From the NCBI GenBank assembly GCA_011191975.1, contig DUFA01000116.1, positions 42,634 through 106,633 on the forward strand: a DNA stretch of 64,000 nt, read 5' to 3'. The notes under the pieces were generated by a model that did no database searches, was not told the origin of the DNA, and saw only the letters and a list, made by a program, of their open reading frames with translations. The translations under genes were made by a program, and so were the position numbers. Each line of letters opens with the position of its first letter. The first letter of the stretch is position 1. Source of the DNA: Dehalococcoidia bacterium. Its GTDB lineage: Bacteria > Chloroflexota > Dehalococcoidia > Dehalococcoidales > UBA2162. Below, piece after piece: positions 25,986-34,018 of this stretch.

Positions 25986-27767
25986 TTGAATAATCTTGAT
26001 CTAATATTAACCGTGCTTGTTCTGCTGGGAGCTTTCGGGCTTTTCGTATCCGGCAAAGTCAGAGTTGATCTGGTTGCCATATGTGTTTTGGTAGCGCTTC
26101 TTATTCTGAGACTTATCACTCCCGAGGAAGGTCTGCGAGGTTTTGCTAATCCTGCGACTGTAACAATCGGCGCCATGTTCGTAGTGGGAATGGGACTGGT
26201 ACGTACCGGTCTGGTCCAGCAGGCTGCAAAATTGATAGACAGACTAGCTGGTAAAGGGGAAACCCGCCTGATATTCGTACTCTGTGTCATTACTGCTGCA
26301 CTTTCTGCTTTTTTGGTGAATACAGCGGCGGTTGCCATCCTGATACCCGTTGTCATCACTTTAACTGCAAAGCGAAAGATTTCATCGTCTCGAGTTCTGA
26401 TTCCTCTGTCTTTTTCCAGCCAGTTTGGAGGAGTATGTACCATAATAGGTACTTCGACTAATATGCTTGTTAACGGGATTAGTATCGGGCGTGGGATGGA
26501 ATCGTTCTCGTTTTTCGAGTTTGCACCACTGGGACTGGTTATGGTCGCAGCTGGAATAGCTTATCTCCTTGTAACCAGCCGGTGGCTGTTGCCGAAACGA
26601 AAGGGCGAAGCGGACCAGGTAGACAAATACCGGCTGGCAGATTACCAGGCGGAACTCCAGGTGCTGGGAGACTCAATACTCGTTGGCAAGACATGGGAAG
26701 AAAATAAAATACCAAAAGACAGCGGCGTGGAATTAACCAACCTGATGCGTGAAGGTAAAGTCGTTTCGCGACCTAAAAAGACCAAGATAAGACCGGGTGA
26801 CCTGCTGCTGCTTAATGGTCACATTGACAGGATAATCGAGATGGAAAACACGTACAGTCTCGAAATGCTGCTGAATGCGCGTTCGGTCGATAATGACCAC
26901 CAACACAGTATCCGTCTTGTCGAGGTTCTTATACCACCGCATTCAAATTTGATCGGTCATACCATACCGGATTCCAGCTTTTTTCGCAGATATCAACATC
27001 CTGTACTGGCGATTCAGAGACGGGGTACAACGCTGAAAGAAAGGCTTGCCGATATTAAGCTGGAGAGTGGTGATACGTTGTTAGTTCACGGGCATGAGGA
27101 TGATATTCAGCGGTTAATGAACTCACCTAACGTTATCGTTACAAATGAAGTAACAGGACTGAATATCCGGAAGAATAAATCCGCGGTGGCAGTTATCGTG
27201 ATGCTGGCGGTGGTTGTGCTGGCAGTAACCGGGATTGTACCCATTATGGTTGCTGCCATTATCGGCGCTCTGGGAATGATACTGACACGGTGTGTTACGA
27301 TCGAGGAGGCCTACAATTCGATCGATTGGAAGATAATCTTTTTACTGGGAGGGATTATACCACTAGGGGTAGCAATGGAGAATAATGGAGTGGTACAGGC
27401 GCTAGCGGATGGTATCCTGCAGCCACTTATTTCATTCGGACCTGTTGCTGTTCTCGCTGTAATCTATATAGTCGTAGCTTTTCTCACCGAGGGGATGTCA
27501 AATAACGCTGTTGCGGCGATAATGGCGCCGATAGCATTCACCCTGGCGGGTATCATGGAGGTTGATCCGCGACCGTTCCTGATTGCGATAACTTTTGCTG
27601 CATCGACCAGCTTCGCTACACCGATAGGCTACCAGACAAATACGATGGTCTATTCGGCAGGAGGATACAAATTTACAGATTTTGCGAAGATAGGAATTCC
27701 GTTAAACCTTGTTTACTGGGCTCTGGCAATACTACTGATTCCGATGATCTGGCCGTTTAACGGCTAG
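25986..27767 (+). CDS. SLC13-type permease with two RCK_C (TrkA-C) domains
   Basis: This 593-residue membrane protein has an N-terminal set of TM helices (residues 1-200), two cytosolic TrkA-C domains (about 210-295 and 300-385; SGVELTNLMREGKVVSRPKKTKIRPGDLLLL and a second copy with LESGDTLLVHG), then further TM helices. SNNAVAAIMAPIA is the SLC13/DASS signature. Members carry sulfate, carboxylates or other anions; the substrate is unknown. The start is TTG 25986 without a clear RBS. It converges on flavodoxin with no gap. Confidence 0.88.
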   Translation: MNNLDLILTVLVLLGAFGLFVSGKVRVDLVAICVLVALLILRLITPEEGLRGFANPATVTIGAMFVVGMGLVRTGLVQQAAKLIDRLAGKGETRLIFVLCVITAALSAFLVNTAAVAILIPVVITLTAKRKISSSRVLIPLSFSSQFGGVCTIIGTSTNMLVNGISIGRGMESFSFFEFAPLGLVMVAAGIAYLLVTSRWLLPKRKGEADQVDKYRLADYQAELQVLGDSILVGKTWEENKIPKDSGVELTNLMREGKVVSRPKKTKIRPGDLLLLNGHIDRIIEMENTYSLEMLLNARSVDNDHQHSIRLVEVLIPPHSNLIGHTIPDSSFFRRYQHPVLAIQRRGTTLKERLADIKLESGDTLLVHGHEDDIQRLMNSPNVIVTNEVTGLNIRKNKSAVAVIVMLAVVVLAVTGIVPIMVAAIIGALGMILTRCVTIEEAYNSIDWKIIFLLGGIIPLGVAMENNGVVQALADGILQPLISFGPVAVLAVIYIVVAFLTEGMSNNAVAAIMAPIAFTLAGIMEVDPRPFLIAITFAASTSFATPIGYQTNTMVYSAGGYKFTDFAKIGIPLNLVYWALAILLIPMIWPFNG

Positions 27768-28214
27768 CTATTGTCTATCCATAATATCTTGTGCCCATTT
27801 AGCGGCTCGTTCGTATTCACCTTCGACAAGTGGACCTTTTGTTCTGGAAACGTAGAATCCTTCCGGCTTAATTACAGACGTACCTCCCTGTGATTTAAGC
27901 CGTTTTTCGATTTTACCCGCGGCAAAACCGAATATCTTTACCCAGGTCGCCGGGAATCTGGTATCGAATGCGGCAATCTTAACATCTTTGAGAGTAACTG
28001 CCCTGATATTGTCAAGGAATTCCTTCATCTTTGGAGTAGGCCTACCACCGTATGTGGGCGAACCAACAATCAGGAGTTCGATCGATGTAAGGTTAGCAGG
28101 TCCTGCATTCTCTGCTTTTACCACTTTTGCTTCGCTACCAATTGCTTCACCCATGGATTTGGCGATTTCCTCCGTGTTACCGTAGACAGAATCATATATT
28201 ACGAGAGTTTTCAT
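27768..28214 (-). CDS. Flavodoxin-family protein
   Basis: This 148-residue FMN-binding electron carrier has the phosphate-binding loop YDSVYGNTEEIAKSMGEAIG at the N-terminus, the SPTYGGRPTPKMKEFLDNI loop for isoalloxazine binding, and a terminal helix ending in DIMDRQ. It is short-chain type. Its stop abuts the stop of the SLC13 gene, so the two are convergent without a spacer. Confidence 0.9.
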   Translation of the reverse strand: MKTLVIYDSVYGNTEEIAKSMGEAIGSEAKVVKAENAGPANLTSIELLIVGSPTYGGRPTPKMKEFLDNIRAVTLKDVKIAAFDTRFPATWVKIFGFAAGKIEKRLKSQGGTSVIKPEGFYVSRTKGPLVEGEYERAAKWAQDIMDRQ

Positions 28215-28373
28215 GCTTTACCTCCGGAAATCTACCTACAGTGTACCTATTGCATTTTAGTCAGGCAATACCTACTGAGAAAATAATCGTTATGACCTTA
28301 ATCACATATCCGGTATTGGATTCGATATATGATAAAGGTACAGAGATAAACATCGTGCAGGGGGGAAGAGGTT

Positions 28374-29162
28374 GTGAGGGTAGTATTATCTCTATTTTTA
28401 CTGGTATCAACATTCACTATTATTACAACGAACGGATGTGGTAATACCGATTTTCGGACTGAGGAGGGGAAAACAATGGCAGAAAGTGTAAGTCCCGTGT
28501 CAGACAGTAATATGACCGGGGGATATAAAACGGCAACCGTCGCTCTTGGCTGATTCTGGGGGCCTGACTCCCGTTTCGGGAGTATGGAAGGAGTGATCCG
28601 GACACGGGTAGGATATGCCGGAGGAACCGAACCTAATCCTACCTATCATAACATCGGAACTCATAGCGAAACCATCCAAATAGACTTTGATCCTGAGATT
28701 GTATCTTATAAAGAGTTGCTGGACGTATTCTGGACAGCGAACGCTGCATACCCGTCTCCATATTCCAGGCAATATAATTCCATAATTTTTTATCATGACG
28801 AAGAACAGAAACAACTAGCAGAGAAATCCTATATAAAACGACTAGACGAGAGACCGAATACCATCTCAACCGAGATAATTCCTTATGCAGGTTTCACTTA
28901 TGCAGAGTTATATCACCAGAAATATTATCTTCAGGTTGAGCAAAGACTACTCCAGGACGCTTTGAGTAACCGCGATGATTTTGAAGGATTCATGTTCTCA
29001 ACTACGGCTGCAAGATTGAATGGATACGTAGGTGGGTATGGTGATCCGGCTACTCTTGAGAAGGAACTTGAGAGTTACGGGCTTTCAGAAAAAGGAGAAA
29101 AAATTTTGCTGGAGATAGCTGAAAGAGGATTACAACATGCCTGCCCTACTCCTGTGAACTAA
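28374..29162 (+). CDS. msrA: Peptide methionine-S-sulfoxide reductase A, selenocysteine form, probably exported lipoprotein
   Basis: One frame runs from GTG 28374 through TGA 28551-28553 to the TAA at 29162: 262 residues with Sec60. The catalytic motif of MsrA is GCFWG; here the codon at the Cys position is TGA, giving ALG-U-FWGPDSRFGS, followed by GVIRTRVGYAGG and YHNIGTHSETIQIDFDP. The hairpin 14-30 bases after the TGA fits the bacterial SECIS. From GTG 28374 (RBS GGGGGAAGAGG) the product begins with a hydrophobic stretch ending NGC, a weak lipobox, so it may be a secreted lipoprotein; ATG 28476 (RBS GGAGGGG) gives a cytosolic 228-residue form. A Cys near the C-terminus (HACPTPVN) could resolve the selenenic acid. 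It repairs oxidised methionine. Confidence 0.93.
28567..28583 (+). promoter_or_regulatory. SECIS hairpin of msrA
   Basis: ACTCCC (28567-28572), loop GTTTC, GGGAGT (28578-28583). The upper stem is 6 bp, the loop starts with GU, and the loop begins 19 bases after the TGA. All fit the described bacterial SECIS limits (G in the first two loop bases, 16-37 nt spacing). It lies within coding sequence, as expected for bacteria. Confidence 0.85.
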
Positions 29163-29188
29163 TCTATAACACGTTCTGAGAGATCCTT

Positions 29189-29225
29189 CAGCGGAGAGTA
29201 ATTTCACTCTCTGCTTTCAAATTTT
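29189..29225 (+). terminator. Hairpin after msrA
   Basis: GCGGAGAGT / ACTCTCTGC with a short loop, followed by TTTCAAATTTT. It lies between convergent genes and may also serve the kinase gene on the minus strand. Confidence 0.6.
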
Positions 29226-29239
29226 GAACATATTGCAGA

Positions 29240-30163
29240 TTACTTAATCGATTCTAACCTTTTCTGAAATTCCTCAACAGTAAAACGATGTTCCTGTGTA
29301 CCCAGGTATTCGACGGCGAAAGACGCACAGGCGCTGCCCATAGCGGCACATTCGATTATATCCAGCTTTTGAACCAGACCTTTAATGAGTCCTGATCGAT
29401 AGCTGTCGCCGGCACCGGTGGGATCGACTGCTTTTTCTAACTTTACAGCCGGGACTGCAACAATACTGTCGTAGGTACAAATCCTCGAACCCTGTTCGCC
29501 TAGCGTGGTGATGATTATCTTTACTAGCTTGAGAATACCATCTCTATCCAGTCCCGTCTTTTCCATAATCATTTCAAGTTCGTAGTCGTTGGATATCAGG
29601 ATATAGGCACCATCGATACATTTTAAAATGGATTCCTTGTAGAAGCTGGTCAACTGCTGACCGGGATCGAATATGTACCTGATACCTCTCGATTTATATT
29701 CCTGACATAGTCCGACCATATCATCAAGGTTACCAGGAGCGACAATTGCGATGGTGTCTTCGGGATCGAGTTGATTAAGATTGAAACTCACTTTATGTTT
29801 CATCGCACCGGGATTGAAACCGGTGATCTGGTTATCGGACTGGTCAGTGGTAATATAAGCACAGGCAGTCAGTTCGTCATCGATAATCCTGATGCCTTTG
29901 CAGGTAATATTGTTCTCTTCAAGCCATTCGTAATAACGGTGGTAGTCTCTACCGATTGTCGAGAGGATTATAGGTTTTTCACCCAGTAAAGATAGGCTGT
30001 AGGCAATGTTTCCGGCTGTTCCACCGAATTTTTCCGTAAGGCTGTTGACTGTAAATGCTACATTTAATACATGTATTTTGTCGGGAAGGATATGGTCGGA
30101 AAATTTACCGGGAAAGTCCATTATCCTGTCATATGCCAGAGAACCTGAGATAAGTATATTCAT
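29240..30163 (-). CDS. PfkB-family carbohydrate/nucleoside kinase
   Basis: This 307-residue ribokinase-fold enzyme has GGTAGNIAYSLSLLGEKP near residue 45 and the PfkB C-terminal signature DPTGAGDSYRSGLIKGL with the catalytic Asp. N-terminal MNILISGSLAYDRIMDFPGKF resembles adenosine-kinase-like members. Substrate (adenosine, ribose or another sugar) cannot be fixed from sequence. The nearby MtnP/MtnA salvage genes are 30 kb away and give no support. Confidence 0.87.
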   Translation of the reverse strand: MNILISGSLAYDRIMDFPGKFSDHILPDKIHVLNVAFTVNSLTEKFGGTAGNIAYSLSLLGEKPIILSTIGRDYHRYYEWLEENNITCKGIRIIDDELTACAYITTDQSDNQITGFNPGAMKHKVSFNLNQLDPEDTIAIVAPGNLDDMVGLCQEYKSRGIRYIFDPGQQLTSFYKESILKCIDGAYILISNDYELEMIMEKTGLDRDGILKLVKIIITTLGEQGSRICTYDSIVAVPAVKLEKAVDPTGAGDSYRSGLIKGLVQKLDIIECAAMGSACASFAVEYLGTQEHRFTVEEFQKRLESIK

Positions 30164-30371
30164 TGAGATACCTTTCTGCTGATTTTACCCTTGGTTTTAA
30201 TTATTCACAACACCTGAATATTCTGGCATCTGGGAGGTGATAAGTCAATCATGGTTTACTCGTCCCAGAGATTGACTTTGTTTCGGTACAAGATTAAGAT
30301 TTTAGCAATCAGAAAGCTTCTGCATGTAGTTATGAGTTTACTTAAATACATTTTTCACAGGAGAATGAATT

Positions 30372-31538
30372 ATGGAAAGTGAAGATAAGGTTTATCGCGA
30401 TTTACAACAACACCTCGATTCCGGACCGGCGGGATTTCAGGCTTCCGATACAGGCGCGGATATCAAGCTGCTGAAACACCTGCTTACGCCTGAGGAAGCC
30501 AAGATCGCCACACTGCTGTCTACGATTAGGTGGGAGTCCCCCAGACAGATATATAAACGGGTCAGGAAAAGCGGCATCGATATGACCCTTAATGAACTTA
30601 TAGAGAAACTTGACCACATGGTCTATAAAGGTACCATCGTCGTTCATAGCGAGGGTTTCGGTGAAAGACGTTATAAGAACGTGGGAGTTTCGGCCGGGGG
30701 CATGATAGATTTCCAGGTGAACCGATTGACAGATGAATTTATCGAGGACCTGGATAAATACCACGAAGAAAGCTTTGCCAGGAGGAGTGAAGGCGGACCG
30801 CGAAAAAAGATGATACCCCAGCTTCGAGTTATCCCGGTCGAAAAGAGTATTCCCCGGCCTGAAAAAACTCCTATTGCTGTTTATGATGACGTCAGGTACC
30901 TTATCGAGCAATCTCCCGGTCCTTTTTCAGTGGCGAACTGCGTCTGCCGCCAGACAAAGGACCTTCAGGGAAAATCCTGTCAATACTCAGATATCAGGGA
31001 AACCTGTCTGCAGATAGGCCCTGACCATGCCCGTCAGTACATAGAGATGGGCAGGGGACGTGAGATTACAAGAGAAGAAGCGTTCAAGGTTCTGGATAGA
31101 GCTCGTGATGCGGGTTTTATATTACAGCCGGAAAACTCTCTAAAACCGGAGAATATATGCTGCTGTTGCGGTGATTGCTGTGGACCGCTGGCTGCGGCCA
31201 AGAATTCGCCCAGACCGGCTGACATGTATACATCAAATTATTACGTTGTGGTTGACTCAGGAGTGTGTGCCGGGTGTGAAATATGTGTCAGTCGCTGTCA
31301 GATGGACGCCAGGATAATGAAAGACGGGAAGTCGACTGTTGATATGGATAGATGCATCGGCTGCGGCAATTGCATCGTTACCTGCCAGTCCGGAGCAAGC
31401 AGGTTGATTCTAAAAGAACAGCAGAATGTCCCGTTCAAAGATAAAGATGATACCTTCATGCATATCATGGCGAACAAGCTGAGTGGATGGGACATGTTCA
31501 AGATGAGAATGAAAATGCAGCTGGGTATGAAGGTATAG
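30372..31538 (+). CDS. 4Fe-4S dicluster protein with N-terminal winged-helix-like region
   Basis: This 388-residue protein has an N-terminal helical region (EAKIATLLSTIRWESPRQIYKRVRKSGIDMTLNEL, winged-helix-like), a middle Cys-rich part (ANCVCRQTKDLQGKSC; ICCCCGDCCG) and two C-terminal ferredoxin motifs, CAGCEICVSRCQ and CIGCGNCIVTCQ. The third Cys groups are followed by Gln instead of the usual Pro. Similar proteins occur widely in anaerobic Chloroflexota and Deltaproteobacteria. It is likely a soluble electron-transfer or sensory protein. No partner enzyme is adjacent. Confidence 0.82.
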   Translation: MESEDKVYRDLQQHLDSGPAGFQASDTGADIKLLKHLLTPEEAKIATLLSTIRWESPRQIYKRVRKSGIDMTLNELIEKLDHMVYKGTIVVHSEGFGERRYKNVGVSAGGMIDFQVNRLTDEFIEDLDKYHEESFARRSEGGPRKKMIPQLRVIPVEKSIPRPEKTPIAVYDDVRYLIEQSPGPFSVANCVCRQTKDLQGKSCQYSDIRETCLQIGPDHARQYIEMGRGREITREEAFKVLDRARDAGFILQPENSLKPENICCCCGDCCGPLAAAKNSPRPADMYTSNYYVVVDSGVCAGCEICVSRCQMDARIMKDGKSTVDMDRCIGCGNCIVTCQSGASRLILKEQQNVPFKDKDDTFMHIMANKLSGWDMFKMRMKMQLGMKV

Positions 31539-31562
31539 TTAGATTAATCAAGCGAGTACGTT

Positions 31563-31985
31563 ATGAGTATGCGTTTTAAATTGTACATCTCTATAATATT
31601 CCTTTGTATAGTGTTGTCGGCGATATCAGGTTGCGGTAAAGATGAATATAATATTGGAGAAGAGTTTTCTCTAAGTATTGGTGAAACGGCAACGTTTAAA
31701 GGAGAACAACTACGTATACAGTTTTTGGAAATAATTGAAGATAGCAGATGTCCCAGAAATGTAACCTGTATCTGGGAAGGCAGAGTGGTTGCGGTTATTG
31801 AAGTATTCCTGGGAGGTGAATTGCAGCAAATCATGTTAATTGAACAGGGACTATCTGATATGTCTGTGAAAGAACAGATCGGAGAATATGAGGTGCTTTT
31901 TAGAATCTTGCCTTATCCTGAAGACGCTGAGATACAGATATCACCGGATGAATACTATTTGATGATGACGGTAAATAAGAATTAG
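31563..31985 (+). CDS. Hypothetical lipoprotein
   Basis: This 140-residue protein has a signal peptide of about 22 residues (FKLYISIIFLCIVLSAISGC) with lipobox SGC, so it is anchored to the membrane outer face. The mature part contains EDSRCPRNVTCIWEGR, a conserved two-Cys motif (likely disulfide) seen in small uncharacterised lipoproteins. Beta-rich. Function unknown. It follows the 4Fe-4S gene after 24 bases. Confidence 0.75.
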   Translation: MSMRFKLYISIIFLCIVLSAISGCGKDEYNIGEEFSLSIGETATFKGEQLRIQFLEIIEDSRCPRNVTCIWEGRVVAVIEVFLGGELQQIMLIEQGLSDMSVKEQIGEYEVLFRILPYPEDAEIQISPDEYYLMMTVNKN

Positions 31986-32147
31986 GTTAAGAATCATTGA
32001 ACGAAAAATCTTGATATTTTGACATGCAATATCAGTTATCGTAGATGTTCATTTTTCACTATAACAAGTACATGAAAATAAAAAGTATCAATAGCTATAC
32101 TATCATTAAAAGGACATCATTATTAACCGGACAATGGGAGGATGCCA

Positions 32148-32345
32148 ATGAAAGCCAAATGTAAAAAGTGTGATCGTGAGTTCAGTGACCAGCCTAACGA
32201 GTATCCAGGTAAAGTGTATGTTCATAAAGACGAAGTCCTTTGCGAGGATTGCCTTATAAACATGGGTGTTTTACCCGATCACGCTGATTCCGAACATACT
32301 CGTCTAATTACCGAGGTTGAGTTATACACTACTAGGCTAATATAA
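32148..32345 (+). CDS. Small zinc-ribbon-like protein
   Basis: This 65-residue protein begins at ATG 32148, spaced 5-6 bases from GGGAGG; ATG 32142 overlaps that [11 protein letters not shown] and [10 protein letters not shown] are two CxxC knuckles, consistent with a four-Cys zinc site. The spacing between them is about 26 residues. Function unknown. Confidence 0.65.
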   Translation: MKAKCKKCDREFSDQPNEYPGKVYVHKDEVLCEDCLINMGVLPDHADSEHTRLITEVELYTTRLI

Positions 32346-32439
32346 CTAATTAAATCCTGTAAATAGAGAAGTTGTGATGTATTTTTCTTGAACTCGACAC
32401 CTTTGTGTATTTCACTATAAATTCAGTTGTTCCTCATAT

Positions 32440-33612
32440 ATGAAAGTAGATTATATGGGAAAAGTGGATAGGCAATACTATATCGACTGGTTACGTTTGA
32501 TGGCAGTATTTCTCCTCTTCTTCTTTCATACCGCCTGTATCTTTCATCCATGGAATGATTTCTACGTCAAGAATGATCCAGCGAGCCCGTTAATTACTTA
32601 TTTATTTGTATGGTCGGTCGGTGAATGGCACATGAGTCTGTTTTTCCTGCTAGCCGGCGCCTCTACGTATTTTGCTTTGCAGAAGCGAAGCAGTACTGAA
32701 TATGTTAAAGAACGCTTCAAACGACTTCTTATCCCTTTAATCTTCGGAATTCTGCTACTCATTCCACCACAATCTTATCTTGGGCTACTCAACCACTCAG
32801 ATTACTCGCAGTCCTTTCTTGCCTGGCTACCTAACTTTTTTCACATGCAAACTGAAGACATGAGTGGATTTTTTCTCGGTGGATTTACTCCTGGACACCT
32901 GTGGTTTATTCTTCACCTGTTTCTATACTCGTTGATCGTATTACCGCTATTTCTGTTTCTAAGGGGTGAAGCAGGAAACCGCTGGACAAAACGGATAACG
33001 AGCTTATTAACTAAATCTCCTGTGCTTTTCCTGATATTTCCTACGCTACTTGTACCGATTAGTAAATTTCCCTGGGTAGCCGGAGGTAATCCACTGTTTT
33101 ACATTACGTTCTTCATCATTGGTTTCATATTGATGTCAGATCAACGCTTAATGGATAAAATTGATGATTACAGGCTGTTGTTACTGCTTCTGGGTGTTAT
33201 ACCACTGGCAGGCTCTAACATCCTTGTTGGAACAGATTTATGGCCTTCAAATCTGCCTGAATGGGTTGATAACGCTGTAAATGAATACCGGAATGCCTTC
33301 GTTCCCTGGTTCCTTATCCTTGCCTTGCTTGCTTATGGAAAACGCTTCCTGAACTTCAGTAACAGGTTTCTTATATATTTTTCTGAAGGAGCCTATCCGA
33401 TATATATACTGCACAACACAATCATTATCATAATTGCCTTCTTTGTGGTTCAGTGGGGGACTAGTGTCGGAGTAAAATATACGGTTATAATAATACCCTC
33501 ATTTTTCGTGACTGTACTAATTTATGATCTTTTAGTCAAGAGAACAAACATAACCCGTTTTCTATTTGGGATGAAGTCTCGACCTAAGACTCTAGATGAA
33601 CCTGCAAGCTAA
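32440..33612 (+). CDS. Acyltransferase 3 family membrane protein (OpgC-like)
   Basis: This 390-residue protein has about ten TM helices and the acyltransferase-3 N-terminus: RQYYIDWLRLMAVFLLFFFHTA, with the family Arg/His. LAGASTYFALQKRS and WFILHLFLYSLIVLPLF follow the OpgC/MdoC pattern. Members O-acylate sugars or other polar acceptors at the membrane. Acceptor unknown; no glycan operon is adjacent. Confidence 0.83.
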   Translation: MKVDYMGKVDRQYYIDWLRLMAVFLLFFFHTACIFHPWNDFYVKNDPASPLITYLFVWSVGEWHMSLFFLLAGASTYFALQKRSSTEYVKERFKRLLIPLIFGILLLIPPQSYLGLLNHSDYSQSFLAWLPNFFHMQTEDMSGFFLGGFTPGHLWFILHLFLYSLIVLPLFLFLRGEAGNRWTKRITSLLTKSPVLFLIFPTLLVPISKFPWVAGGNPLFYITFFIIGFILMSDQRLMDKIDDYRLLLLLLGVIPLAGSNILVGTDLWPSNLPEWVDNAVNEYRNAFVPWFLILALLAYGKRFLNFSNRFLIYFSEGAYPIYILHNTIIIIIAFFVVQWGTSVGVKYTVIIIPSFFVTVLIYDLLVKRTNITRFLFGMKSRPKTLDEPAS

Positions 33613-33752
33613 CAGTTAATCCGGCTGAATATATTAGTTTTGGTCTCATAAACTCTGAATGTTGATTGGGACAGTAGGTACCTGTTGAGTCGTATATTTT
33701 ACTTTTTGAGGTTTGAGTAATAATAAAATATGACTTCATTCTATCTTAATGC

Positions 33753-33781
33753 TTGACAGTGACAGGGAAATGGTTTACTTT
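33753..33781 (+). promoter_or_regulatory. Candidate promoter for the metG leader RNA
   Basis: TTGACA (33753-33758) and TACTTT (33776-33781), 17 bases apart. The transcript would begin near 33789, giving a leader of about 230 nt. Confidence 0.5.
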
Positions 33782-33828
33782 GGAACTGAACTATATAGTT
33801 ACTCTTTAAGGAAGGAAGTTTGATAGTG

Positions 33829-33985
33829 CCGAACTGGATTGCACAATATAGTCTTAAAGCGGCATCAGTTATGATGATGCCTCGGGCTTGGTGTCTCGCC
33901 AGTTCGGGGAGCATGCGCATGTAGTTTCTTCAACTGGTGATACTTAACCAAGCCCATGAGTATAACACTCATGGGCTTTTTGTTA
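33829..33985 (+). promoter_or_regulatory. Structured metG leader with terminator/antiterminator, class unassigned
   Basis: CCGAACTGG (33829-33837) pairs with CCAGTTCGG (33899-33907), enclosing a hairpin GGCATCA / TGATGCC (33861-33867 / 33875-33881) with loop GTTATGA. GGGCTTGGT (33884-33892) can pair perfectly with ACCAAGCCC (33947-33955), which is also part of the terminator's 5' arm, so the two structures exclude each other. It lacks the T-box sequence (UGGNACCGCG) and the SAM-I core, so I cannot name the class. It precedes metG, so sensing of methionine, SAM or tRNA-Met is a reasonable guess only. Confidence 0.7.
33950..33984 (+). terminator. Regulated intrinsic terminator upstream of metG
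   Basis: A perfect 12-bp stem, AAGCCCATGAGT (33950-33961) / ACTCATGGGCTT (33967-33978), with loop ATAAC, then TTTGTT. It lies 35-70 bases before metG, so it would stop metG transcription unless the upstream antiterminator forms. Confidence 0.88.
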
Positions 33986-34018
33986 TTTGAATTAATAAAC
34001 ATTAATGAGGTAATAAAG

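Noticed and set aside
33829-33985. T-box or SAM-I riboswitch assignment for the metG leader
   Set aside because: The conserved UGGNACCGCG and SAM-I core sequences are not present. I leave the class open.
33956-34018. Start of metG at ATG 33956
   Set aside because: The codon is in the leader terminator; ATG 34019 has an RBS and the usual MetG N-terminus.
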